A program made the position numbers and the translations under genes. Shown here in pieces: positions 38,438-50,444 of a stretch of DNA of 64,000 nt (positions within the stretch are counted from its first letter, which is position 1; the number at the start of each line of letters is the position of its first letter). The stretch spans positions 62,001 through 126,000 of the forward strand of contig CAMQZC010000001.1 in the NCBI GenBank assembly GCA_947039485.1. Direction: 5' to 3'. This DNA is from an uncultured Verrucomicrobiales bacterium. GTDB lineage: Bacteria > Verrucomicrobiota > Verrucomicrobiia > Verrucomicrobiales > Akkermansiaceae. A model generated the notes under the pieces. That model ran no database searches. It was given only the letters and a program-made list of their open reading frames with translations, and was not told the DNA's origin.

Positions 38438-39853
38438 TTAGTTTTTGCTGAGTTGGTAACTTTCCTTGCCATCCTTCATGCTCCAGCCAAGCTCGCTGAG
38501 CTTGCCGCGCAGTTCATCGGCGCCTGCCCAGTTCTTCTCCACGCGAGCTCTCCATCGTTCTTCGGCGATGGCGATTACTTGCGCAGGGGCTTCGACTTGG
38601 GCGTCAGGGTCGGGGAGTTGGAGGCCGAGGGCCTCACAGATAAATCGCAGGGCGTACCATGTCTGGGTAGCCTCATCACAGCTCATCTCAGCAGGCTTCA
38701 TACCCTTGATGCCACTAAAGACGTGACCCAGAGCCTCGGAGAGGTTGAGATCATCCTCAAGGCTGTCCCATGCAGGGGCAAAGATGCCAAGAACTGGCTG
38801 CTTCTTGCAAAAATCACGGTAGCTGGGCTCCTTGGCACCGCTGGCCTTGGCTAGTTGCTTGTTGATGCGTCCGAGCTTGTTGAGCGCGGATGTGGCATCC
38901 TTGAGTCCACCCAGTGTGAAGTTGAGGGGGCGGCGGTAGTGTGAGCTAGAGAGGAGGTAGCGCAGAGATGCAGGGCTGTAGTCCATCTCGACAAGCTCAT
39001 CGAGGGTGTACATGTTGCCCAAGCTCTTGCTCATCTTGGCACCATCAACCAGCAGGTGGGTGATGTGGAACCAGAGGCGTGAGAAATGGCCACCGCAGGC
39101 GCAGCGGCTCTGCGCAATCTCATTCTCATGGTGGGGGAAGATGAGGTCAACACCACCGGAGTGCAGGTCAAAGTCAGCGCCAAGATACTTGTGGCTCATG
39201 GCAGAGCACTCAAGGTGCCAGCCGGGTCGGCCCTCGCCCCATGGGGAGTTCCAGTAATTCTCACCATCCTCATCGCGGCGACCCTTCCAGAGGACGAAGT
39301 CAGCGACGCTGTCCTTCTCGTACTCATCGGTGTCAGCGCGCCCGTTGGCGGTCTGACCGAGGTTGAGGTTTTGCTTGTCGAGCTTGGCGAGTTTGCCGTA
39401 GTCGGCGTAGGAGGATATGCGGAAGTAGACAGAGCCGTCATCACTGGCGTAGGCGTGACCCTTGTCAACGAGTTGCTCAATCATGCTGATTTGCTCAGGG
39501 ATATGAGCGACTGCTGAGGGCTCAATATGAGGAGTTAAGCAGTTGAGTGACTGACAATCATCGTGGAACTTGTTCGTCCACGTGGCGGTGTATTCTTTGA
39601 GGGGGATGCCCTGAGCTACCGAGTTGCGGATGGTCTTGTCATCCACATCAGTGAGGTTGCGCACATGCTTGCTGCGCAGTCCACCAAGCTCAACAACACG
39701 ACGAAAGACATCTTGAGCGACAAAGGTGCGGAAGTTACCGATATGAGCTGCGGCATACACGGTAGGTCCACAGCAGTAGAAGCGCAGTTGCTTGCCATCT
39801 GCTGCTTCAACGGGCGTAACCGCCCCCGACTGTGTATCGTAGAGTTTTAACAT
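38438..39853 (-). CDS. cysS: Cysteinyl-tRNA synthetase
   Basis: The protein has 471 residues, standard. The HIGH-type motif is AAHIGNFRTF, the zinc site starts with CCGPTVY, and KMSKS appears as GAKMSKSLGN. It charges tRNA-Cys. It heads a minus-strand run cysS-queF-queC-transglutaminase with gaps of 4, 7 and 26 bp. A good promoter lies directly upstream. Confidence 0.96.
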   Translation of the reverse strand: MLKLYDTQSGAVTPVEAADGKQLRFYCCGPTVYAAAHIGNFRTFVAQDVFRRVVELGGLRSKHVRNLTDVDDKTIRNSVAQGIPLKEYTATWTNKFHDDCQSLNCLTPHIEPSAVAHIPEQISMIEQLVDKGHAYASDDGSVYFRISSYADYGKLAKLDKQNLNLGQTANGRADTDEYEKDSVADFVLWKGRRDEDGENYWNSPWGEGRPGWHLECSAMSHKYLGADFDLHSGGVDLIFPHHENEIAQSRCACGGHFSRLWFHITHLLVDGAKMSKSLGNMYTLDELVEMDYSPASLRYLLSSSHYRRPLNFTLGGLKDATSALNKLGRINKQLAKASGAKEPSYRDFCKKQPVLGIFAPAWDSLEDDLNLSEALGHVFSGIKGMKPAEMSCDEATQTWYALRFICEALGLQLPDPDAQVEAPAQVIAIAEERWRARVEKNWAGADELRGKLSELGWSMKDGKESYQLSKN

Positions 39854-39861
39854 ACGCGCGT

Positions 39862-39890
39862 AGGATACTCCCCTGAGGCGATTTTGTCAA
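39862..39890 (-). promoter_or_regulatory. Sigma-70-type promoter of the cysS run
   Basis: On the minus strand TTGACA (39890-39885) and TATCCT (39867-39862) are 17 bp apart. The start point would be close to the cysS ATG at 39853. Confidence 0.55.
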
Positions 39891-40237
39891 GGTTGGAGCT
39901 TGTCACAATCGCGGAAAATAGGGAGAGTACATCAGCATTGCTGGAGAGAGTCAAAGAATGCTGATACGTTTGATCCTATAATAGTGCCCCCCGTACGCTT
40001 GTACTGCGTGCGCCAGCATCCCCTGTCGTGGGTTTTTTTGATCGAGATCATGTTTTATTGATGAGTATATGAATTGTTTGCTAAAATTGAGTTTGTGAGA
40101 TGTTGGTCTATCGATCAAGTTTATATAAACAAATCTTGTGCATAATTAGTAGATGGTAGCGATAATGTGATAAAAAGGCTTTGGTATTTGAAATTTGGCT
40201 GGCATTGTTCATGTTTTCTGCTAATATTTTTTCACAT
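39891..40237. other. cysS-lysS intergenic region
   Basis: About 350 bp without a gene. TATAAT at 39977-39982 is a possible plus-strand -10 box for lysS, leaving a long leader (about 250 nt) that has no recognised riboswitch. A frame extending lysS upstream from 40181 is hydrophobic and was rejected as part of the enzyme. Confidence 0.35.
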
Positions 40238-41725
40238 ATGTCAGAGAATACAACCAGTCATACCGCTCCGGGTACTTCGGAAGAAGAGCTTATTGCCGTG
40301 CGTCGTGAGAAGGTGGAGAAGATCCGCGAGCTTGGGGTAAATCCCTACGGCGGCCGCTTCGATATCGACACGACCCCAGCACAAATCAAGGCAAACTTTG
40401 TAGAAGGTAAACAGGTCAAATTCTTAGGTCGCATCAGCTCCCTACGCGACATGGGCAACACGCAGTTCTTTGCATTGTCCGATGTATGCGGTAGCATCCA
40501 GTCCATGCTCACAAAGAAGAGCTGCACACCTGAAGAATGGTCACTCTGGAAACTGCTTGAGCGCGGTGACTGGATTGGTGTCGAGGGTGAGTGCTTTGTT
40601 ACTCGCACAGGTGAGCCATCTGTACGTGTATCCTCTTTCATGCTGCTCTCTAAGGCTCTGCGCCCCATGCCTGACAAGTTCCATGGTCTTGCCGATCCAG
40701 ACACACGCTATCGCAAGCGTCATCTCGACCTCATGAGCAATGCTGATAGCGCCAAGCGCTTCGTTCAGCGCTCCCTCATCATCAAGGAAATCCGCGATTA
40801 TCTCAATACGCGCGGATACTTGGAGGTAGAGACCCCCATGCTGCAAGATATGGCTGGTGGTGCAGCCGCAAAGCCCTTTGAATCCTACTTTAACGCCCTC
40901 AAGAAGCCCGTGACTCTGCGCATCGCGCCCGAGCTCTTCTTGAAGCGCCTGTTGGTGGGTGGTTTCCCCCAGATTTACGAGCTCAACCGCAACTTCCGCA
41001 ACGAAGGCCTCTCTCGTCGCCACAATCCAGAGTTCACCGTGCTTGAAGTCTATAAGGCTGGCGGTGACTTTGAGACCATGGCTGAGATGATGGAGGAGAT
41101 GATCACCTCTGTTGCCGAGAAGGTTTTTGGAACGCTGAAGTTTGAGCAGTACGATGAGGCCGGCAATGTGCGCTGGAGTGTTGACCTCACTCGCCCATGG
41201 CGCCGTGCATCCTATCATGATCTCGTCAGCGAAGCTGCTGGTGCAGACTGGTTCGTGCTGAGTACTGAGCAACGCCGCGAGCGCGCGAAGAATGATTTTG
41301 GCCTCTCAATCAACCCAGATCTCGATGATACAGCTGTATCTCAGGCTGTTTATGAGAAACTCGTCGAGGAAAAGCAGGCTAACCCCCTCTTTGTCACCCA
41401 CGTCTCCCGTGGTCTTGTCCCTCTGGCGAAGGCTAATCCTGAGAACCCTGAGGTCGTTGATGTCTTTGAACTCGTGATGAACGGTCAGGAACTCTGCCCC
41501 GGTTACTCCGAGCAAAATGACCCAGTCGCTCAGCTTGAGAGCTTCCAAAACCAATCTGGTGAGGAGACTCAAAATATTGATTACGACTTTGTCGAGACTC
41601 TGGAATCTGGCATGCCTAGCGCAGGTGGTATCGGTATCGGTATTGACCGTCTCTGCATCTTGCTCACTGGTGCAAACTCTATCCGCGACGTCATCCTCTT
41701 CCCCCAATTAAAGAGCCGTAATTAA
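40238..41725 (+). CDS. lysS: Lysyl-tRNA synthetase, class II
   Basis: From the ATG at 40238 the protein is 495 residues, normal for LysRS-II. An OB-fold spans about 60-150. Class II motif 2 is FRNEGLSRRHNPEFT and motif 3 is GIGIGIDRLCILLTG. The AGGAAAKPF block is typical of the enzyme. It charges tRNA-Lys. A phosphatase gene follows 66 bp downstream. Confidence 0.95.
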   Translation: MSENTTSHTAPGTSEEELIAVRREKVEKIRELGVNPYGGRFDIDTTPAQIKANFVEGKQVKFLGRISSLRDMGNTQFFALSDVCGSIQSMLTKKSCTPEEWSLWKLLERGDWIGVEGECFVTRTGEPSVRVSSFMLLSKALRPMPDKFHGLADPDTRYRKRHLDLMSNADSAKRFVQRSLIIKEIRDYLNTRGYLEVETPMLQDMAGGAAAKPFESYFNALKKPVTLRIAPELFLKRLLVGGFPQIYELNRNFRNEGLSRRHNPEFTVLEVYKAGGDFETMAEMMEEMITSVAEKVFGTLKFEQYDEAGNVRWSVDLTRPWRRASYHDLVSEAAGADWFVLSTEQRRERAKNDFGLSINPDLDDTAVSQAVYEKLVEEKQANPLFVTHVSRGLVPLAKANPENPEVVDVFELVMNGQELCPGYSEQNDPVAQLESFQNQSGEETQNIDYDFVETLESGMPSAGGIGIGIDRLCILLTGANSIRDVILFPQLKSRN

Positions 41726-41791
41726 TGCATTTCCAAGAAACACGCAATTTCCTTGCGGTGTTCTTGTCTTTATGTTAATTTAGTGGTTGAT

Positions 41792-42529
41792 ATGGATGCT
41801 TACGCAGCACAGTGGATTGGCAAGCGCAACTCTCAGGAGGACGCCTACGCCATCAAGCACTTCCCAACGGGTACCCTAGCCGTCATCTGTGACGGTATGG
41901 GTGGTCATTGTCATGGTGCCGAAGCCTCAAAAATGGCGGCTTCCTCTTTTGTGGATGCCTTTGAGCTTGCCCCAGCGCAGAGTATTGTAGAGAGCCTTAG
42001 AAGCTCACTCAATCATGCAAATAGCATGATTGCCAAGCTCTTTGAGGGCTATACCTTGGATGCGGATGACTTTGGCGGCAGTACGCTGCTGGCGGTCTTT
42101 ATGACTCGCTTCTCCCTGAGTTGGGTGAGCGTTGGAGACTCTCCCCTCATGCTCTGGCGTGCTGGTCGACTCTACCGCCTCAATGAGGATCACTCCATGC
42201 GCGGCATCTTGTCTGAGTGCTCCCAAAAGGGCTCAACCGACCACCGCAACGCACTGCGTGCAGGTCACGTGCTTCGCTCCGCCCTGACTGGCGAAAATAT
42301 CGATCTCATTGATCTACCTACGCGCCCCTACCCCCTGCTGCCACGCGACCGCGTGATACTCGCGACAGACGGAGCCGAGGACCTACTCTACAGTTACTGC
42401 CTGCCATCCTCCGTGGTGCAGCTGCTCAATACACGAGAGGGAGCACTCGCTCCGCAAATCATCGAGGCCTGCCGTCAATTGGATGATCAGTTCGCCGATA
42501 ATGTCACTGTGCTGAGCTTAGACACCTAA
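41792..42529 (+). CDS. PP2C-family Ser/Thr protein phosphatase
   Basis: From the ATG at 41792 the protein is 245 residues. The PP2C metal motifs are visible: RNSQEDAYA, VICDGMGGHCHGAEAS, WVSVGDSPLMLWR, DRVILATDGAEDLL and DNVTVLSLD. It is cytoplasmic and should dephosphorylate Ser/Thr, probably countering Hanks kinases such as the one at 9993, although the two genes are 30 kb apart. It lies between lysS and rnpB. Confidence 0.92.
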   Translation: MDAYAAQWIGKRNSQEDAYAIKHFPTGTLAVICDGMGGHCHGAEASKMAASSFVDAFELAPAQSIVESLRSSLNHANSMIAKLFEGYTLDADDFGGSTLLAVFMTRFSLSWVSVGDSPLMLWRAGRLYRLNEDHSMRGILSECSQKGSTDHRNALRAGHVLRSALTGENIDLIDLPTRPYPLLPRDRVILATDGAEDLLYSYCLPSSVVQLLNTREGALAPQIIEACRQLDDQFADNVTVLSLDT

Positions 42530-42544
42530 GTCTACGAATTAAGC

Positions 42545-42573
42545 TTGCTTTTATTGCCCTGTGAGGGTAGTAT
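42545..42573 (+). promoter_or_regulatory. Promoter of rnpB
   Basis: TTGCTT at 42545-42550 and TAGTAT at 42568-42573 have a 17-bp spacer. The start is expected near 42580, matching the 5' end of the RNA. Confidence 0.65.
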
Positions 42574-42580
42574 CTGTCCT

Positions 42581-42954
42581 ATCCGATAAGTCTGGGTGGT
42601 CGCTGGTTAGAAATAGCTAGAGGAAAGTCTGGACATCTTAGATAGCGCGTCCTGTGAAAGCAGGAGACGCCTGGCTCTAAGGTCAGGTGGACGGAAAGTG
42701 CCACAGAGAATATACCGCCTGCAAGGGTAAGGGTGAAAAGGTGGGGTAAGAGCCTACCGCTCTGGAGGTAACGAAGGAGGCATGGTAAACCCCGCGTGAT
42801 GCAAAACAAACAGGGAAAGGGTCATCTACCCGTCGTATTCCCGGGTATTAGTTGCAGCTCAGCTTGCTGAGCCACGCCGTAAGGCGTGAGAAAAATGATC
42901 ACACAGCCTCCCACAAGGAGGTGGACAAAATCTGGCTTATAGGGCTTATCGGAT
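42581..42954 (+). ncRNA. rnpB: RNase P RNA
   Basis: This is the catalytic RNA that removes 5' leaders from pre-tRNAs. The conserved 5' core GAGGAAAGTCTGGACA (about 42620), the CACAGAGAA segment, the GGGTAAGAGCCTACCG block and the 3' core near GGTGGACAAAATCTGG are all present. The ends pair: CCGATAAG at the 5' end with CTTATCGG at the 3' end (P1). It is about 374 nt and of bacterial type A layout. It has its own promoter and terminator. Confidence 0.95.
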
Positions 42955-42965
42955 ACATTTTTATT

Positions 42966-43005
42966 AGAGGCTGAGTCGTTATCATAACGACTCAGCCTCT
43001 TTTTA
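42966..43005. terminator. Strong terminator after rnpB
   Basis: A 16-bp perfect stem (AGAGGCTGAGTCGTTA with its complement) around TCAT is followed by T5. It can also serve the converging esterase gene. Confidence 0.9.
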
Positions 43006-44162
43006 TTCCTTCACGACAACGCTAGCAGAGTCTCCCTGCACACGCAGCTTGGCTGGGAAGACCAGATACATATCGCGCATGGCATCCACATCCTCTTGGA
43101 TATTGGCGGGCAGGTGGGGGACGATCCCCTCAAAGATGAGCTTCTTGCCGCGCATGAGGCGCACAGGTTTATTGAGATTGAGCATCTCGTCATTGAGCCC
43201 AATGCTGAGATTAGCAACATCACTCTCTTCAATCGTGATGACGTTCCCCTTGTAACTAGCGACAATCTTGTCACCCTGCCTGACCTCAGAGGAATCAACC
43301 TGTAGCCAGCAGAATCGCTCACGCAGCACATCGTCCTGCACCCATACTACCTTCTTGGGTATCGGATTGCGCTTAAACGTTGGCATCCATTTCATCGACA
43401 TTGCATCCTCTAGCTTCATCCAGTGACCGTATTGGGGGAAAATCCGCACTTGATGGATGTAGGCACCGTGATTTTGCTGGGCGAGCGTATCGAGCTCTTT
43501 CTCCCATTGCATGGCAAACTTGTTACGGTCATAGGGGCTGTCCTGCCCACCCATGTAGAGCCCAAAGGGGAGATTGTAAAGACTATCAATTTGAGCATCG
43601 CCAGGATGCCCCGCGCTCATGGCGGCAGCCGCCCAGAGATCAGCGACGCGAGGGGCGAGCTGGTAGGTGCCATCCCCTCCTGCTGAGAACCCCATGATGT
43701 AAACCTTGTTGGGGTTGACGCCCTCCTTAATGATAGCCATCTCGATAATTTGCTCGATAAAGGGGTCCATGTAGCCCTGATGCCACATGTTCCAAGAGTT
43801 GGTAGGAGAGCGTGGGACGAAGTAGATACCCTCCTCGGGTTGGTAAAGATTCTTGTGATTATTCCACTGCTGGTCGTTGATGATTGGAAGTGTCTCACCA
43901 CCGCCGTGCATCGCGATGTAGAGGGCACGATCACCCTTTTTCTTGCTGCCAAATCTGCTGTAGACAAACTTCATGCGGTAGCCGTCATGCTTGAGCTCCC
44001 CAGCATCCTAGTCCTTGCCATAGGACTTGATGGACTGTTTTTCTCGCTCAGCAATGGACTGAGCGATGGCTTGATTTGCTTGCTCGTTAGTCAGAGAAGG
44101 CGCTTCTGCGGCAAGAGCGCAAAGGTGCTCAGGGCGAGGAGTGAGTACTTGAGGATGTTCAT
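43003..44162 (-). pseudogene. Alpha/beta-hydrolase esterase gene broken by a frameshift and an in-frame stop
   Basis: The intact part (43003-43974, 323 residues) has an esterase/PHB-depolymerase-like fold: the oxyanion segment AMHGGGE, nucleophile elbow GFSAGGDGTY and QYGHWMK with the likely His. Upstream, the frame continues without a break in sense (DAGELKHDGYR) to a TAG at 44008-44010, then ~33 further residues. A 1-bp loss near 44110-44113 separates those from a signal-peptide start at 44162 (MNILKYSLLALSTFALL). The original was a secreted esterase. A shortened cytoplasmic product from 43974 is possible. Sequencing error could explain one lesion, less easily two. Confidence 0.7.
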
Positions 44163-44228
44163 AGAGGAATACTTAAAGCATATCATTTCCCCTTGTTAAG
44201 TCAATGTCATAAGTGAGGCATCTAGACA

Positions 44229-44263
44229 CAAAAAAGCGCGTCTAGCTCTGAGCTAGACGCGCT
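44229..44263 (-). terminator. Intrinsic terminator of groEL
   Basis: AGCGCGTCTAGCT pairs perfectly with AGCTAGACGCGCT, with a T6 run on the minus strand. It lies 38 bp beyond the groEL stop. Confidence 0.9.
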
Positions 44264-44300
44264 TGCTGAATTAATGTTCTGCCGAGGGCAGGGGGCTAAC

Positions 44301-45962
<1,662 letters not shown>

Positions 45963-45984
45963 TTAAATTGTTGAATTGGCTGAT

Positions 45985-46269
45985 TTAGCCGATGATTGCG
46001 AGAATATCGCTCTCGCTAAGGATGGTGTAAGTCTGGCTGTTGTAGCTAACATCTGTGCCGCCAAACTTGCTGATAAGAACCTTATCGCCTTCTTTGACGC
46101 TGAAAGTGATGATGTTGCCTTCTTTGTCAACGCCTCCTGTGCCGATGGCACGTACGATGGCTTCTTGTGGCTTTTCCTTCGCAGTTTCGGGGAGGAAAAG
46201 ACCGCCGGAAGTAATGCTTTCTGCTTCGACGCGCTCGATGAGCACGCGTTGTCCTAATGGTTTAATCAT
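45985..46269 (-). CDS. groS: Co-chaperonin GroES
   Basis: The protein has 94 residues. It opens IKPLGQRVLIERVEAE, the mobile-loop region is TSGGLFLPETAKEKPQ, and KVLISKFGGTDVSYN follows in the family pattern. It caps the GroEL ring. It lies downstream of dnaK with a weak hairpin between, so it may be reached by read-through as well as by its own promoter. Confidence 0.97.
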   Translation of the reverse strand: MIKPLGQRVLIERVEAESITSGGLFLPETAKEKPQEAIVRAIGTGGVDKEGNIITFSVKEGDKVLISKFGGTDVSYNSQTYTILSESDILAIIG

Positions 46270-46304
46270 GGTGTGTTTTTGTATTGGGTTGTTCTTGATA
46301 TGAG

Positions 46305-46321
46305 ATTGAACTCAGTTCAAT
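46305..46321. promoter_or_regulatory. Palindrome upstream of groES
   Basis: ATTGAACTCAGTTCAAT is a perfect 8-bp dyad around one base, 36-52 bp ahead of the groES ATG. It is not a CIRCE element. It shares AACT/AGTT half-sites with the palindrome at the dnaK start, so both may be bound by one regulator. Confidence 0.45.
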
Positions 46322-46345
46322 GAAGTTGTTAGAGGGCTAAAGAAC

Positions 46346-46376
46346 GACAAGGGCGGGTGCGAGACCCACCCTTGTC
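46346..46376 (-). terminator. Hairpin after dnaK, weak terminator
   Basis: GACAAGGGTGGGT folds on ACCCGCCCTTGTC around TCTCGC or so with one mismatch; the following T tract is poor, so read-through into groES is likely. Confidence 0.55.
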
Positions 46377-46384
46377 GGTGATTT

Positions 46385-48457
<2,073 letters not shown>

Positions 48458-48521
48458 TCAATATAATAATTAGCGATAGATTTTCAGCGATAATACAAGT
48501 GTGATATTTCACCACGTCCTT

Positions 48522-48580
48522 AGTGACATTTTGCCGCAGTGTAGTGACAAAATGCCGCAGCTATATGAGACATTTTGTCA
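48522..48580. repeat. TGACA-type repeats upstream of dnaK
   Basis: AGTGACATTTTGCCGCAG (48522-48539) is repeated as AGTGACAAAATGCCGCAG (48543-48560). The TGACAAAATG in the second copy forms a perfect 10-bp inverted repeat with CATTTTGTCA at 48571-48580. They lie 140-200 bp upstream of the predicted dnaK start, the usual place for activator sites. They could instead be an old transposon end. Confidence 0.6.
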
Positions 48581-48674
48581 TGCTGGTTAATTTGTAGAAA
48601 TGCTAACTGAGAGGCCAAAATGGAGGCAGAAATGAAGCTTGGTACAGAAAATTATAATTTTTTCAATTTTGATA

Positions 48675-48703
48675 TTGACGTAAAATAAAAGTTCTGCTAT
48701 AAT
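48675..48703 (+). promoter_or_regulatory. Promoter of tRNA-Ser
   Basis: TTGACG at 48675-48680 and TATAAT at 48698-48703 with a 17-bp spacer, 17 bp before the tRNA. Confidence 0.85.
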
Positions 48704-48719
48704 TCTGTCACGCCAAAAA

Positions 48720-48809
48720 GGAGCGGTGGCCGAGTGGCTGAAGGCACCCGTTTGCTAAACGGACGTAGCGTTTTAAGCGCTACCGGGGGTTCGAATCCCC
48801 CCCGCTCCG
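48720..48809 (+). tRNA. tRNA-Ser (anticodon GCU)
   Basis: GGAGCGG pairs with CCGCTCC, the anticodon arm is CCGTTT-GCT-AAACGG, a long variable arm (TAGCG/CGCTA) marks a class II tRNA, and the T loop is GGTTCGAATCC. Discriminator G; CCA is not encoded. It decodes AGC/AGU. It marks the edge of the AT-rich accessory region. Confidence 0.97.
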
Positions 48810-48828
48810 TTCTCTGGAACATCATGAA

Positions 48829-48862
48829 GCCGCAGAATCAATTGATTCTGCGGCTTTCTGCT
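48829..48862 (+). terminator. Terminator after tRNA-Ser
   Basis: GCCGCAGAATCAA pairs with TTGATTCTGCGGC as a perfect 26-bp palindrome, with TTTCTG after it. Confidence 0.7.
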
Positions 48863-48904
48863 TGTCAAAATTTAGCGACAATGCTACAAATTGACACTCG
48901 GTTT

Positions 48905-49104
48905 GGGTAAGGTCCTAAAATTTGATGCTGATTAATCCACACATGAGATGAATGGTTTTGGCTGGGCTTCCGTTTTTAATAGAGGTGGGCAATTTCTTTT
49001 CAAGTGCCTGTCAATCAATCTTATTTGCTAAATGATAAAGAGGATGCAAGGATTCTAATTGTTCTTCAAATGGACTAAAAAGGCTAAATTGATTGAGATT
49101 ATTG
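48905..49104 (-). pseudogene. Relic of an IS5-type transposase N-terminus
   Basis: The minus strand reads FSPFEEQLESLHPLYHLANK, then ID-stop-QALEKK, then a block with NGSPAKTIHLMCGL. This is the conserved start of IS5-group DDE transposases (typically HPL..LA..IDW and NGRPAKPI RLM). The Trp codon after ID has become TGA and the frame soon ends in TAG. The catalytic part is gone. No terminal repeats were identified. Confidence 0.65.
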
Positions 49105-49109
49105 GCTTT

Positions 49110-49382
49110 GAGTAACAAGGCTAAATCATCAACTATTTTACCAAGTTGGACTATGAACTTGTAATTAAATGAGCCATTTTTAAAACAATAGCTTAAAAAT
49201 CAACATATAAACGTAATTATAAGGGTTGGCAATATATTCAAAGCTAGGTTTAACTTGATCATTTTTTAATAAAAGACTAAATTAAACCTAGCTTTGTACG
49301 ATGGAATAAGATACTATCTCATTATGTCAATTGCATCATTTTAGTGAAAAAGATGCAATTGAATAGAAAGTGAGGAACTTGA
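49110..49382. repeat. Fic upstream region with a 14-bp inverted repeat
   Basis: AAAGCTAGGTTTAA (49240-49253) and its exact complement (49282-49295) flank a 28-bp AT-rich spacer, 88 bp ahead of the fic start. It may be an operator, an attenuator or the scar of a small element. The rest of the stretch is AT-rich without a gene. Confidence 0.5.
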
Positions 49383-50444
49383 ATGCGAAATTATGATTAT
49401 AGAAGTAAATGGGAAAAGCTATTAAGCCCAGATATCGTTGCATTGCTATCGCAAATCCATGAGTTTAAGGGTCGCCAAAATCTTTTTATTGAATTCAAAG
49501 AAGATGCTTTAACTCATCTTGTTGAGCGGGCAAAGATTCAAAGCACAGCCGCATCTAATGCGATTGAAGGTATCCATACTTCCGATGAACGCCTTAAATT
49601 GATTGTGAAAAATAAAACGATAGCAATTACAAGAGACGAGCATGAAATTGCTGGCTATAGGGATGTGTTGGCCACCATCCATGAAAATCATGACTATATA
49701 CCGCCTACGGTAAACATGATTTTGCAGCTCCACAGAGATTTATATAGGTTCTCAGCCCACTCCTTTGCCGGGCAGTATAAAATCAGCAACAATGTGATTG
49801 CTGAAATTGATTGTGATGGCAACAAGTCTACTCGCTTTACGCCTGTAGGGGCATGGGAAACACAGAGTTCCATGGATGAGCTGTGCAAGAATTATCGCGA
49901 AATCATTGAAGAAGGAAAGGTAGACCCCCTTTTAATCATTCCCATGTTTGTTTTAGATTTCCTCTGCATTCACCCGTTCACCGATGGAAATGGTCGAATG
50001 AGTCGATTACTTACGCTCTTGCTGCTTTATCGAGCTGGTTATATTGTAGGGAAATATATAAGCATTGAGAAATTGATAGAACAAACAAAAGAAACTTATT
50101 ATGAATCGCTGAAAGATAGCTCGGTGAACTGGCATGAGGTGGTAAGTAATTACGAGCCCTTTGTAAAGTATATGCTGGGTCTCATCGTTGCCGCTTATCG
50201 AGATTTTGATAATAATGCAGATAAGCTTATCACAAAAGGCTTATCAAAGCCCGAAAGAGTTGCTGAAAAGATCAAAGAATCAATGGGAAAAATAAGCAAA
50301 AAAGAACTTTTAGCAAAATGCCCTGACATTAGCGTTGTCACCGTGCAACGAGCATTAAACAGCTTAATACAAAACAATCAAATTACCAAATTAGGTGGTG
50401 GTCGCTACACAACTTATGTATGGAATAGAGAACAAGAATTATGA
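49383..50444 (+). CDS. Fic-family AMP-transferase-like protein
   Basis: The protein has 353 residues. The catalytic Fic loop is HPFTDGNGRM with His197. An inhibitory alpha-helix motif of the S-x-x-x-E-G type precedes it (Ser58, Glu62, Gly63), so it is a class II Fic whose activity is normally held back. A C-terminal winged-helix part (KISKKELLAKCPDISVVTVQ) suggests DNA binding. Its stop overlaps the hsdM start (ATGA), so the genes are translationally coupled. Fic proteins modify targets by adding AMP; here the target is unknown, and a role in controlling the restriction system is inference. Confidence 0.9.
   Translation: MRNYDYRSKWEKLLSPDIVALLSQIHEFKGRQNLFIEFKEDALTHLVERAKIQSTAASNAIEGIHTSDERLKLIVKNKTIAITRDEHEIAGYRDVLATIHENHDYIPPTVNMILQLHRDLYRFSAHSFAGQYKISNNVIAEIDCDGNKSTRFTPVGAWETQSSMDELCKNYREIIEEGKVDPLLIIPMFVLDFLCIHPFTDGNGRMSRLLTLLLLYRAGYIVGKYISIEKLIEQTKETYYESLKDSSVNWHEVVSNYEPFVKYMLGLIVAAYRDFDNNADKLITKGLSKPERVAEKIKESMGKISKKELLAKCPDISVVTVQRALNSLIQNNQITKLGGGRYTTYVWNREQEL

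Noticed and set aside
40181-40237. Upstream extension of lysS
   Set aside because: The added 19 residues are hydrophobic and not part of LysRS; the ATG at 40238 gives normal length.
48720-48809. tRNA-Ser as the attachment site of the AT-rich region
   Set aside because: No second copy of its 3' end was found downstream within the window.
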